Assembly (NCBI GenBank): GCA_020852035.1 | Contig: JADZBR010000084.1 | Location: 1-9,036, forward strand | Source: Caulobacteraceae bacterium | Lineage (GTDB): Bacteria > Pseudomonadota > Alphaproteobacteria > Caulobacterales > Caulobacteraceae | Length of the DNA stretch: 9,036 nt | Direction of reading: 5' to 3' | Shown here: positions 1-6,753 of the stretch, piece by piece | Numbering within the stretch: position 1 is the first letter of the stretch | Layout: every line of letters begins with the position of its first letter | Made by a program: the position numbers and the translations under genes | Notes under the pieces: model-generated | What the model saw: the letters and a program-made list of their open reading frames with translations, nothing else | What the model was told of the DNA's origin: nothing | The model's database searches: none

Positions 1-449
1 ACGCGCTCGGTGCCGTTGACGATGAACGTGCCGTTGTTGGTCATGAGCGGGATGTCGCCCATGTAGACGTCCTGCTCCTTGATGTCCTTCACCGAGCGGG
101 CGCCGGTTTCCTCATCGGTTTCAAAGACGATGAGCCGCAGCTTCACCTTCAGCGGCGCGGCGTAGGTCATATCGCGCTGCACGCATTCTTCGGTGTCGTA
201 CTTCGGGTCCTCGAACTCGTAGGACACGTATTCAAGGACGGCCTTCTCGTTGAAGTCCTTGATCGGGAAGACGGACTTGAAGACCGCCTCGATGCCCTCG
301 TCGCGGCGCTCGCCGGGACGGACCTCACGCTGCAGGAACTGTTCGTAGGAGGAGCGCTGAACCTCGATCAGGTTCGGCATCTGGACCGCTTCAGGAATGC
401 GGCCGAAGGACTTGCGGATACGCTTCTTGCCGGTGAAGGACTGAGCCAT
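1..449 (-). CDS. rpoB: RNA polymerase beta subunit, N-terminal part
   Basis: Catalytic beta subunit of RNA polymerase; only about the first 149 residues are present and the gene runs off the left edge. The protein begins MAQSFTGKKRIRKSFGRIPE, followed by the typical beta N-terminal segments around residues 22-45 (PNLIEVQRSSYEQFL) and 131-149 (GDIPLMTNNGTFIVNGTERV), the last being a very conserved beta-subunit stretch. The ATG is preceded by AGGGA at SD distance. The gene is usually co-transcribed with rplJL, but here the nearest upstream gene is a divergent peptidase, so it must have its own promoter; a good candidate lies about 220 nt upstream. The sequence closely resembles Caulobacteraceae RpoB as I remember it. 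Identity is certain; the taxonomic reading is inference. Confidence 0.98.
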   Translation of the reverse strand, partial: MAQSFTGKKRIRKSFGRIPEAVQMPNLIEVQRSSYEQFLQREVRPGERRDEGIEAVFKSVFPIKDFNEKAVLEYVSYEFEDPKYDTEECVQRDMTYAAPLKVKLRLIVFETDEETGARSVKDIKEQDVYMGDIPLMTNNGTFIVNGTER

Positions 450-658
450 TTAGGTTCCCTGCTGGGCGCAAGGATGGACTCCCGGCGCCGAATGTCGTGT
501 CCTGCGTCCACCCTCGGCGCCGGGGCGAACCCGGCGGGACGCTGGAATGCCCCCTTGTGACGCCAGGGGGCGCTCCCTCGCATGGCCGGAGGGCGACGGG
601 CCATGCCTCGGAGCATTCACGCGCGACGAATCGCGTTCGAAATCGGAAATTTCGCGAA
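450..658 (-). promoter_or_regulatory. rpoB 5' untranslated leader with two stem-loops
   Basis: No gene is visible between rpoB and its candidate promoter. If that promoter is used, the mRNA has a leader of about 210 nt. Two stem-loops are visible. The first has perfect 11-bp arms (481-491 and 514-524, CCCGGCGCCGA and its complement) around a 22-nt loop, ending about 30 nt before the start codon. The second has 7-bp arms (549-555 and 565-571, core GCCCCC/GGGGGC). Neither is followed by a U-run in the rpoB direction, so neither looks like an intrinsic terminator. A role in translation or mRNA stability is possible but unproven. Confidence 0.45.
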
Positions 659-665
659 GAGAGCG

Positions 666-694
666 CAGATAGGCGATTTGCGGGGATAAGCCAA
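666..694 (-). promoter_or_regulatory. Candidate rpoB promoter (sigma-70 type)
   Basis: On the minus strand a TTGGCT -35 element (689-694) is separated by exactly 17 bp from a TATCTG -10 element (666-671). A short GGGG-TGT-CCCC dyad and an A/T tract lie just upstream. The predicted start is near 659. It fits the need for a dedicated rpoB promoter, because rplL is several kilobases away and followed by a terminator. No transcription data; call made from motif match only. Confidence 0.5.
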
Positions 695-712
695 GGGGTG
701 TCCCCACAAAAA

Positions 713-766
713 TCCTTCTCCCGTCCGGGAGAAGGAAAGACGCGCGAAGCGCGGCGAGGATGAGGG
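713..766 (+). repeat. Intergenic palindromic repeat, left unit of an inverted pair
   Basis: Starts with a perfect dyad (11-bp arms TCCTTCTCCCG / CGGGAGAAGGA with a 2-nt centre, 713-736). A small hairpin CGCGC-GAA-GCGCG follows (741-753), then GGATGAGGG (758-766). This arrangement is like the dispersed intergenic repeats common in Caulobacterales, Xanthomonas and relatives (stem CTTCTCCC...GGGAGAAG, GC hairpin, GATGAGGG). The family assignment is from memory. A mirror-image unit lies 28 nt to the right. Confidence 0.65.
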
Positions 767-794
767 CTTGCGGCTTTGCCGGAGAGGTCTGTGG

Positions 795-852
795 CCCTCA
801 CCCTCCCGCCGGCTTGCGCCGTCGGATTTCCCTCTCCCGGCCGGGAGAGGGA
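795..852 (-). repeat. Intergenic palindromic repeat, right unit of an inverted pair
   Basis: This is the mirror image of the unit at 713-766. It starts with CCCTCACCC, continues with an imperfect hairpin (806-813 against 818-825, loop TTGC, one mismatch) and ends in a perfect 24-bp palindrome (829-852, TCCCTCTCCCGG and its complement) with no loop. The two units face each other, as in paired REP-type elements. It ends about 60 nt before the peptidase start. I see no convincing peptidase promoter in the remaining gap. Confidence 0.65.
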
Positions 853-902
853 TTTCGCGCGAAGACCTCGGGCGGTAAGGCTCCTGCGTCAGTCCCGTTT
901 GC

Positions 903-906
903 GGAG
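903..906 (+). promoter_or_regulatory. Ribosome binding site supporting a TTG start
   Basis: GGAG lies 8 nt before the TTG that opens the M61 peptidase reading frame. It supports this non-ATG start, which also gives a complete signal peptide; the next in-frame ATG lies far inside the mature protein. Confidence 0.6.
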
Positions 907-914
907 TCCGTTCC

Positions 915-2837
915 TTGCGTCGCGCCCTCCCCCTGTTCGCCGTTCTCGCATGCGCCGCCCCCGCCTTCGCCCAAGCCTCGCCCGGCCCCCAGCCGACGCC
1001 GATCGCCCAGACCGTGCCCGACGCCCGCGACGTCCCCTATCCCGGCGTGATCAGGCTGCACGTCGACGCGAGCGACACGCGCCAGGCGATCCTGAAGGTG
1101 CGCGAGACCATCCCCGTCGCCGGTCCCGGCCCGCTCGTCCTGCTCTATCCGCAATGGCTGCCCGGCAAGCACGCCCCGCGCGGGGCGATCGACAAGCTGG
1201 CGGGCCTGGTCATCACCGCGGGCGGCCAGAAGCTGGAATGGAAGCGCGACCCGGTGGAGGTCTACGCCTTCCACATCGACGTGCCGGCGGGCGCCAGCGA
1301 GATCACCGCCGAGTTCCAGTTCGTCTCGCCGACCGCGAGCAACCAGGGCCGCATCGTGGTCACGCCCGAGATGCTGAACCTACAATGGGAACAGGTGGCG
1401 CTCTATCCCGCCGGCCACTTCACCCGCCAGATCACCGTCGAGCCGACCGTGCGCCTGCCGGACGGCTGGAAGTTCGGCGTCGCCCTCGATGTCGCCCGCC
1501 AGGCCGGCGGCGAGACCACCTTCACGCCCACCCCCTTCGAGACCCTGGTGGACTCGCCGATGTTCGCCGGCCGCTACTTCAGGCAGGTGGATCTCGATCC
1601 CGGCGGCCGCTCGCCGGTGCGGCTGAACATGGTCGCCGACCGGCCCGAACTGCTGGAGGCCAAGCCCGAGCAGATCGCCGCGCACCGCCGGCTGGTGCAG
1701 CAGGCCGACCGGCTCTACGGCGCGCGCCACTACGACCGCTACGACTTCCTCCTGGCGATCACCGACCGGCTGGGCGGCATCGGCATGGAGCACCACCGGT
1801 CCAGCGAGAACGGGGTGAAGCCGGAATACTTCACCGAGTGGGAGAAGATGGCGCCCGAGCGCGATCTGCTGCCCCACGAATACACCCACTCCTGGAACGG
1901 CAAGTTCCGCCGGGGCGCCGACCTCTGGACGCCCGACTACCGCACGCCGATGCGCAACTCGCTGATGTGGGTCTACGAGGGCCAGACCCAGTACTGGGGC
2001 TATGTGCTGGCCGCCCGCTCGGGCCTGCTTTCCAAGCAGGACGCGCTCGACGCCTTCGCGATGATCGCGGCGACCTACGACAACCGCGCCGGCCGCGCCT
2101 GGAAGCCGCTGATCGACACCACCAACGACCCGATCACCATCGCCCGCCGCCCCGAACCCTGGCGCAGCTGGCAGCGGAGCGAGGACTACTATTCCGAGGG
2201 CCTGCTCATCTGGCTCGACGCCGACAGCCTGATCCGCGAGCGCACCGGCGGCCGGAAGTCGCTCGACGACTTCGCCAGGGGCTTCTTCGGCGTCGATGAC
2301 GGCGACTGGACGGTGAAGACCTACACCTTCGAGGACGTGGCCCGGGCGCTGAACGCCGTCACCCCCTACGACTGGGCCGGCTTCCTCGATGCGCGCGTCA
2401 ACCGGACCGGGCCCGCCCCGCTCGACGGCCTCGCCCGCGGCGGCTACCGGCTGGTCTATTCGGAGACGCCCAGCGCCTACCAGAAGGCCGACGACGCCAA
2501 CCGCGAGGCCACCGACCTCACCTATTCGCTGGGCGTGACGCTGGACAAGGACGCCGACCTCACCGCCGTGCAGTGGGACAGCCCGGCCTTCAAGGCGGGC
2601 CTGAGGATCTCCGACCGCGTGATCGCGGTGAACGGCGAGGCCTACAAGTCCGACCGGCTGAAGGACGCCCTCACCGCCGCCAAGGCGGACCGCAAGCCGA
2701 TCGAGCTCCTGGTCAAGAGCGGCGAGCGCTACCGCACCTTCGCCGTCCCCTACTTCGAGGGCCTGCGTTATCCAAAGCTGGAGCGGGTGGCGGGGACGGC
2801 CGCGCGGCTCGACGCGATTCTCGCGCCGCGGCCATGA
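915..2837 (+). CDS. M61 family metallopeptidase with PDZ domain, exported
   Basis: Zinc-dependent peptidase of 640 aa, family M61 (glycyl aminopeptidase type), expected in the periplasm. The TTG start gives MRRALPLFAVLACAAPAFA, a clear signal peptide with probable cleavage after AFA, near residue 19. The beta-rich N-terminal domain spans roughly residues 40-215. The catalytic domain carries HEYTH (321-325: zinc ligands H321 and H325, catalytic E322), followed by the WNGKFRR stretch typical of the family. E355 in WVYEGQTQYWG is the likely third zinc ligand. A PDZ domain follows at about 533-615 (DSPAFKAGL at 555-563, then RVIAVNGE). Length and domain order match the family. The substrate cannot be told from sequence. 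It overlaps the next gene by 4 nt (ATGA), so the two are probably co-transcribed. A cysteine at residue 13 (VLAC) is a poor lipobox, so a lipoprotein is less likely. Confidence 0.93.
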   Translation: MRRALPLFAVLACAAPAFAQASPGPQPTPIAQTVPDARDVPYPGVIRLHVDASDTRQAILKVRETIPVAGPGPLVLLYPQWLPGKHAPRGAIDKLAGLVITAGGQKLEWKRDPVEVYAFHIDVPAGASEITAEFQFVSPTASNQGRIVVTPEMLNLQWEQVALYPAGHFTRQITVEPTVRLPDGWKFGVALDVARQAGGETTFTPTPFETLVDSPMFAGRYFRQVDLDPGGRSPVRLNMVADRPELLEAKPEQIAAHRRLVQQADRLYGARHYDRYDFLLAITDRLGGIGMEHHRSSENGVKPEYFTEWEKMAPERDLLPHEYTHSWNGKFRRGADLWTPDYRTPMRNSLMWVYEGQTQYWGYVLAARSGLLSKQDALDAFAMIAATYDNRAGRAWKPLIDTTNDPITIARRPEPWRSWQRSEDYYSEGLLIWLDADSLIRERTGGRKSLDDFARGFFGVDDGDWTVKTYTFEDVARALNAVTPYDWAGFLDARVNRTGPAPLDGLARGGYRLVYSETPSAYQKADDANREATDLTYSLGVTLDKDADLTAVQWDSPAFKAGLRISDRVIAVNGEAYKSDRLKDALTAAKADRKPIELLVKSGERYRTFAVPYFEGLRYPKLERVAGTAARLDAILAPRP

Positions 2838-3166
2838 CCGGCGCCGGCCGATCCGCCAGCGCGTTCGAGCGTCGGTTCGAGATCGCCGGCGACCCGGTTT
2901 ACCTGCGGCTGGAGCCGCCCGAGCCGTGGGACAAGGACTTCATCTGCCGCTACACGATCACGTGGCCCGACGGCGCGCACGCAGGCCACGCCGGTGGCGT
3001 CGATGGTCTGCAGGCGCTCCAGTTGGCGCTACAGGGCGCGCACCTGAACCTGCTGGGCCTGCGGGGGACGCAGCTTGAGGGGCCCGTCACCTGGCTGGGC
3101 TCTGTGGACCTCGGCCTGCCATTGCCGGCGGGAATGGCTTCCGGCGAGTTCCGGCCCGAACGCTAG
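2834..3166 (+). CDS. Small uncharacterised protein, DUF6968-like
   Basis: Protein of 110 aa with no signal peptide or membrane segment. It starts inside the peptidase stop codon (ATGA), which implies translational coupling and co-transcription. The first half is charged (FERRFEIAGDPVYLRLEPPE). The second half has GVDGLQALQLALQ (residues 56-67) and TWLGSVDLGLP (87-97). Both motifs resemble small proteins I remember as DUF6968, a family with no known function to my knowledge. The frame can be read farther upstream inside the peptidase gene, but that part is a shadow. The stop codon overlaps the stop of the kinase gene on the other strand (CTAG). The gene is probably real because of the motifs and the coupled start; its function is unknown. 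Confidence 0.75.
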   Translation: MTGAGRSASAFERRFEIAGDPVYLRLEPPEPWDKDFICRYTITWPDGAHAGHAGGVDGLQALQLALQGAHLNLLGLRGTQLEGPVTWLGSVDLGLPLPAGMASGEFRPER

Positions 3167-5232
3167 CTCAGCATCTCCCGGATCTTCGCCGCCAGGGTAT
3201 CGATGTTGAACGGCTTGGTGATCATCTCCATCCCCGGCTCCAGGAAGCCGCCGCGCACCGCGGCGTTCTCGGCGTAGCCGGTGACGAACAGCACCTTGAC
3301 GCCCCCGCGCAGCTGGCGGGCGATCTCGGCGACCTGGCGGCCGTTGACGCCCGGCAGGCCGACGTCGGTGACGATCAGGTCGATGCGGCCCCCCTCGAGC
3401 AGCTGGGCGACCGCCACATCGCCATCCTCGGCGACGATGGCGCGGTAGCCGAGCTCCTCCAGCACCTCGGTGATCAGCAGGCGCACGGCCGCTTCGTCCT
3501 CCACCACCAGCACCACCTCGCCCTCTCCGGCCGGCAGCTCGCGCGGCGGCGGCTCGGCCGCCTCGGCCTCCACCGCGCCCTGGAAGCGCGGCAGGAAGAG
3601 CTTCACCGTCGTGCCCTCGCCGGGCTGGCTGTAGATTCGCACGTGTCCCTTCGACTGGCGCACGAAGCCGTAGACCATCGACAGGCCCAGGCCCGTGCCC
3701 GAGCCCAGCGGCTTGGTGGTGAAGAAGGGGTCGAACGCCCGCGCCGCCACCTCCGGCGACATGCCGGCGCCGGTGTCGCTCACGCAGAGCACCACGAAAT
3801 CGCCGGGCTCCAGGTCGTCGAACTTCGCCGCATAGGTCTCGTCGACGGTGGCGTTGGAGGTCTCGACGATCAGCTTGCCGCCTTCGGGCATGGCGTCCCT
3901 AGCGTTGATCGACAGGTTGAGAAGCGCGGTTTCCAGCTGGTTGGCGTCGGTTTCGGCCGTCCACAGCCCCGGATGCGGCGCCATCTCCAGCTGCACCTGT
4001 TCGCCGAGCGTTCGGGCCAGGAGGTCCTCCATCGAGGCGACCAACTGGTTCACGTCCACCGGCTTCACATCCAGCGACTGGCGGCGCGAGAAGGCCAGCA
4101 GCCGCTGGGTGAGCCCGGCCGCCCGGTTGGCGGAGGCGGAGGCGGCCTCCATGAACCGGTCGAGATCGTCGTAGCGGCCCTGGGCGATTCGCCGCTGGAT
4201 CATGTCGAGGCCGCCGGCGATGCCGGTGAGCAGATTGTTGAAATCGTGCGCGATGCCGCCGGTCAGCTGGCCGACAGCCTCCATCTTCTGCGCCTGGCGC
4301 AGAGCCTCCTCGTTGAGGCGCAGCTGCTCGGTGCGCTCGGCGACCTGTTGTTCGAGGGTGGCGTTGAGGTCGCGCAAGTCCTCCTGCGCCCGCTTCTGGG
4401 CGGTGCGATCGCTCAGCACCTTGACGAAGCCGACCACGCCGCCGGCCTCGTCGCGCAGCGGCGTCATCTCGCCGATCGCCCAGAGGCGCGCGCCGTCCTT
4501 GCGCCGCCGCCAGCCTTCATGGCCGCCACGGCCGCGCGCCAGGGCCTCTTTCCGCTCCTCGGCCAGGCGCGCCTCGCCGTCCTCGCCGTCGGGGAACAGC
4601 CTGGCCAGCGACTGGCCGCGCATCTCCGCCTCGTTCCAGCCGAGCAGGTGGGTCGCCCCGGCGCTCCAGCGGGTGATGCGTCCCTCGGTGTCGGTGCTGA
4701 CGATCGCCGTATCGCTGGCCCCGTCGACGATCTGCCGGTGCAGCCGCTCGACCCCCCGCGCCCGCAGCTGCTCGGTGATGTCCGGCGCGGTGCAGAGCAC
4801 CCCGCGCACCTGGCCGCTCTCGTCGCGCACGGGCGTGTAGAAGAGGTCGAACCAGACATCCTCCAGCCCGCGGCCACGGTCGATCCGCAGCGGTTGCTCG
4901 CGGAAGCTCATGGATTCGCCGGCGAACCCGCGCTCCAGCAGCGGCCGGTTCCAGTCCCAGATTTCAGGCCAGATCCCCGGAACCGTGCCTCCCAGCGCCT
5001 GCGGGTGCTTGTCGCCGGCGATGGGGATGTAGCCGTCGTTGTAGAGCATGACGTGGTCGTCGCCCCACATCAGCACCATGGCGATGGGCGTGTTGACCAG
5101 CGTCTCCACCACGGTTCGCAGGCTTTGCGGCCAGGCCGCGATGGGCCCCAGGCTGGTGCGGCTCCAGTCGAACGCGCGGATGCGCTCGGCCGCCTCGCCC
5201 GCGCCCGCCGGGAAGGTCGAAGGCTTACTCAT
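3163..5232 (-). CDS. Hybrid sensor histidine kinase (PAS-PAS-HisKA-HATPase-REC)
   Basis: Two-component hybrid kinase of 689 aa from the chosen ATG. The order is: PAS-like N-terminal domain (about 40-155); second PAS (about 165-280, DTEGRITRWSAGATHLLGW); coiled coil (about 282-315); HisKA with phospho-accepting H329 in GGIAHDFNNLL; HATPase with N443 and D446 (NARDA), D486 in DTGAGM, and GSGTGLGLS at 510-518; and a C-terminal receiver with E578/D579, phospho-accepting D623, T651 and K673. All key residues are present. No transmembrane helix is seen, so it is probably cytosolic. No LOV-type cysteine motif or haem signature is evident, so the signal is unknown. No separate response regulator lies nearby. 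An ATG 51 nt upstream (5283) is possible, but the internal MSKPSTFP start begins where the family sequence does; neither has a strong SD. Confidence 0.93.
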   Translation of the reverse strand: MSKPSTFPAGAGEAAERIRAFDWSRTSLGPIAAWPQSLRTVVETLVNTPIAMVLMWGDDHVMLYNDGYIPIAGDKHPQALGGTVPGIWPEIWDWNRPLLERGFAGESMSFREQPLRIDRGRGLEDVWFDLFYTPVRDESGQVRGVLCTAPDITEQLRARGVERLHRQIVDGASDTAIVSTDTEGRITRWSAGATHLLGWNEAEMRGQSLARLFPDGEDGEARLAEERKEALARGRGGHEGWRRRKDGARLWAIGEMTPLRDEAGGVVGFVKVLSDRTAQKRAQEDLRDLNATLEQQVAERTEQLRLNEEALRQAQKMEAVGQLTGGIAHDFNNLLTGIAGGLDMIQRRIAQGRYDDLDRFMEAASASANRAAGLTQRLLAFSRRQSLDVKPVDVNQLVASMEDLLARTLGEQVQLEMAPHPGLWTAETDANQLETALLNLSINARDAMPEGGKLIVETSNATVDETYAAKFDDLEPGDFVVLCVSDTGAGMSPEVAARAFDPFFTTKPLGSGTGLGLSMVYGFVRQSKGHVRIYSQPGEGTTVKLFLPRFQGAVEAEAAEPPPRELPAGEGEVVLVVEDEAAVRLLITEVLEELGYRAIVAEDGDVAVAQLLEGGRIDLIVTDVGLPGVNGRQVAEIARQLRGGVKVLFVTGYAENAAVRGGFLEPGMEMITKPFNIDTLAAKIREMLS

Positions 5233-5295
5233 AAGATGCGGAATGCACGTCGACAGCAGCCCCCAATGGGCCGCGTCCCTCATCCCCCAGATGAA

Positions 5296-5325
5296 AGGTT
5301 ACGCTGCCCCACGCAAGCGCTGCAA
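5296..5325 (-). promoter_or_regulatory. Weak candidate promoter for the histidine kinase
   Basis: TTGCAG (5320-5325) and TAACCT (5296-5301) are spaced by 18 bp on the minus strand, immediately after the rplL terminator. The predicted start lies about 5-10 nt before the upstream ATG at 5283, which would favour translation from the internal ATG at 5232. Both hexamers are poor matches, so this is tentative. Confidence 0.25.
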
Positions 5326-5361
5326 CGCAAAGCGGGCCCGGAAGTTGCCTTCCGGGCCCGC
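5324..5361 (-). terminator. Rho-independent terminator after rplL
   Basis: Perfect 13-bp arms (5332-5344 and 5349-5361, GCGGGCCCGGAAG and its complement) enclose a 4-nt loop. In the minus-strand direction the stem is followed by TTTGCGTT. It begins 34 nt after the rplL stop. The U-tract is short, but the stem is very stable. It should separate rplJL from the kinase gene and from rpoB. Confidence 0.8.
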
Positions 5362-5395
5362 CGATTTGCAAAGCGTCGAGCTGACGCCGGCCAGA

Positions 5396-5788
5396 CTACT
5401 TGATCTGGACGGTGGCGCCGGCTTCCTCGAGCTTCTTCTTGGCTTCTTCGGCCACCTGCTTGGAGACGTTCTCCAGCACGTTCTGCGGCGCGCCTTCCAC
5501 CAGGTCCTTGGCTTCCTTCAGGCCCAGGTCCGGACGAACGCCGCGCACTTCCTTGATCACGTTGATCTTCTTGTCGCCACCGGCGGCCAGAACAACGGTG
5601 AACTCGGTTTGCTCTTCGCCCGCCGCGGCGCCGGCGTCAGCCGCGCCGCCAGCAGCCGGAGCCGCGGCCATCGCCACGGGAGCGGCGGCCGAAACGCCCC
5701 ACTTTTCTTCCAGGAGCTTGGCCAGTTCGGCGGCTTCCAGGACGGTCAGCGAGGAAAGGTCGTCAACGATCTTCGAGAGATCAGCCAT
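5396..5788 (-). CDS. rplL: 50S ribosomal protein L7/L12
   Basis: Stalk protein of the large subunit, 130 aa, which recruits translation GTPases. The N-terminal dimerisation domain (1-33, MADLSKIVDDLSSLTVLEAA) binds L10. An Ala/Gly/Pro-rich hinge covers about 34-58. The globular C-terminal domain (about 60-130) carries the factor-binding stretch KINVIKEVRGVRPDLGLKEA. Length is normal for the family. AAGGA precedes the ATG by 9 nt. It lies 43 nt downstream of rplJ, the standard order, and is followed by a strong hairpin terminator in place of the usual rpoB. Confidence 0.98.
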   Translation of the reverse strand: MADLSKIVDDLSSLTVLEAAELAKLLEEKWGVSAAAPVAMAAAPAAGGAADAGAAAGEEQTEFTVVLAAGGDKKINVIKEVRGVRPDLGLKEAKDLVEGAPQNVLENVSKQVAEEAKKKLEEAGATVQIK

Positions 5789-5831
5789 TTGTCTAAGTCC
5801 TTATCGAGAGGGTGTTGTCGGAGATGACCGG

Positions 5832-6347
5832 TCAGGCGGCGTCTTTGGCGGCGTAGGCGCCAATGACACGCGCCAGCTGACCCGCGGGCGCCTGCACCAC
5901 GCCGGCGATCTTGGTCGCGGGCGCGTTGAGGAGGCCGATGATCTTGCCGCGGAGTTGGTCGAGCGACGGCAGCTTGGCCAGCGCATCGACGCCCTTGGCG
6001 TCCAGCACGGTCTCGCCCATCAGGCCGCCGACGACGACGAACTTGTCGTTGTCCTTGGCGTACTGGGTCGAGATCTTGGCGGCGGTGACGGGGTCCGGCG
6101 CATAGGCGATGGCGACGGGGCCGGTGAAGAGGGCGTCGCCCGCTTCCCCGTTCGCGCCGGCCAGGGCCTTCTGGGCCAGGGTGTTCTTCACCACCTTGAG
6201 CGCCGCGCCTTCCTTGCGGAGGCGGAGGCGCAGGTCGGTCATTTCCGCAACCGTGAGACCCAGGTTGTGGGTCACGACGACAGCGCCGGCGTCGGCGAAC
6301 ACGCCTTTCAGCGTGTCGATCGTCGCCTGCTTTTCAGCGCGGTCCAT
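5832..6347 (-). CDS. rplJ: 50S ribosomal protein L10
   Basis: L10 (171 aa) anchors L7/L12 dimers to 23S rRNA at the stalk base and usually represses its own mRNA. It starts MDRAEKQATIDTLKGVFADA. The RNA-binding region is recognisable (residues 35-60, MTDLRLRLRKEGAALKVVKN), as is TGPVAIAYAPDP (75-86). The C-terminal helix that docks L12 is at about 135-171. I chose the ATG at 6347 because GGAG sits 6 nt before it and the family begins at MDR. An in-frame ATG 12 nt upstream (6359) has no SD of its own, and its codons contain that GGAG. It forms an operon with rplL. Confidence 0.97.
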   Translation of the reverse strand: MDRAEKQATIDTLKGVFADAGAVVVTHNLGLTVAEMTDLRLRLRKEGAALKVVKNTLAQKALAGANGEAGDALFTGPVAIAYAPDPVTAAKISTQYAKDNDKFVVVGGLMGETVLDAKGVDALAKLPSLDQLRGKIIGLLNAPATKIAGVVQAPAGQLARVIGAYAAKDAA

Positions 6348-6621
6348 TGCGGTCTCCATACTCGGTTAGGCGGCCGGACCATCCGGCAGCCGACGAGACC
6401 CGGCGCGCGAGGGATCGCTCCCGCGCGAGACGGATCGGATCAGCCTGTCCAAGGAAAGTTCGGCTCCGCCTCACCCTGGCCCGATGACGGGGAGAGTCAG
6501 CGATAAGCGTCTCGATCCCCGTCTCCCAACGGCGAGGAAGGGCCCTTCCTCATTTTAAAGCCCGGGCGGCCCCCAGGCTCCGTAGTTCACGGACAGGTCC
6601 CGACGGGCGAACCCATCGGAG
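6348..6621 (-). promoter_or_regulatory. rplJ leader, probable L10 autoregulatory region
   Basis: About 270 nt of untranslated RNA is predicted between the rplJ promoter and its start codon, with no ORF of note. Hairpins seen, in transcript order: 6559-6579 (8-bp stem with one wobble, 5-nt loop, then UUAAAAUG); 6534-6551 (perfect 18-nt palindrome, GAGGAAGGG arms); 6486-6523 (8-bp stem GACGGGGA/TCCCCGTC around 22 nt); 6404-6427 (9 bp with a 2-nt bulge); and 6373-6387 (6-bp stem, 3-nt loop) just before the SD. In many bacteria the L10-L12 complex binds such a leader through a bulged helix (Rfam L10 leader). That this leader belongs to that class is inference from position, length and structure. 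Confidence 0.55.
6354..6357 (-). promoter_or_regulatory. Ribosome binding site deciding the rplJ start
   Basis: GGAG on the minus strand lies 6 nt before the ATG at 6347. It overlaps the codons that would follow the alternative ATG at 6359, so it supports the shorter L10. Confidence 0.7.
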
Positions 6622-6627
6622 GCGGGG

Positions 6628-6656
6628 CGTATAGCGGCGAAGGGGGGAAAACTCAA
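6628..6656 (-). promoter_or_regulatory. Candidate rplJL promoter (sigma-70 type)
   Basis: On the minus strand TTGAGT (6651-6656) and TATACG (6628-6633) are separated by exactly 17 bp, giving a start near 6621. This is the best sigma-70 match in the window and sits where a highly expressed ribosomal operon needs one, since the genes upstream on this strand are unrelated. The spacer contains a run of six C. Confidence 0.65.
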
Positions 6657-6700
6657 GCGGGCGCAGACGCCTCGCAATACCGGCGTGGCGAGGCCCTGCG

Positions 6701-6734
6701 TGGTTCGAGACGCGCTGCGCGCTCCTCACCATGA
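6701..6734 (+). repeat. Intergenic repeat, left unit of second inverted pair
   Basis: Begins TGGTTCGAGAC, has a GC-rich core (CGCTGCGCG) and ends CTCCTCACCATGAC. It resembles a dispersed repeat common between genes of Caulobacterales and other alphaproteobacteria (TTCGAGAC ... CTCACCATGA); this family assignment is from memory. Its mirror copy is 19 nt to the right. Confidence 0.65.
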
Positions 6735-6753
6735 CTAAGCTTGTACTGACTTC

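Noticed and set aside
713..852. Bidirectional intrinsic terminator
   Set aside because: The stems are strong, but no U-run follows on either strand and no gene ends here; the dispersed-repeat reading fits better.
915..974. Lipoprotein signal in the peptidase (VLAC)
   Set aside because: Leucine just before the -1 residue is atypical for a lipobox, and a good signal peptidase I site (AFA) follows.
776..2299. Long plus-strand open frame overlapping the M61 peptidase in another frame
   Set aside because: Arg/Pro-rich translation with no recognisable domain; the overlapping frame encodes a complete M61 peptidase.
3643..5403. Long plus-strand open frame (about 586 codons) opposite the histidine kinase
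   Set aside because: It lies antisense to a gene with every kinase motif intact. Its translation is low-complexity His/Arg/Ala/Gly-rich text expected from GC-rich third positions.
6345..6359. Longer L10 starting at the ATG at 6359 (extra META)
   Set aside because: No SD before it, whereas GGAG sits 6 nt before the ATG at 6347, where the family normally begins.
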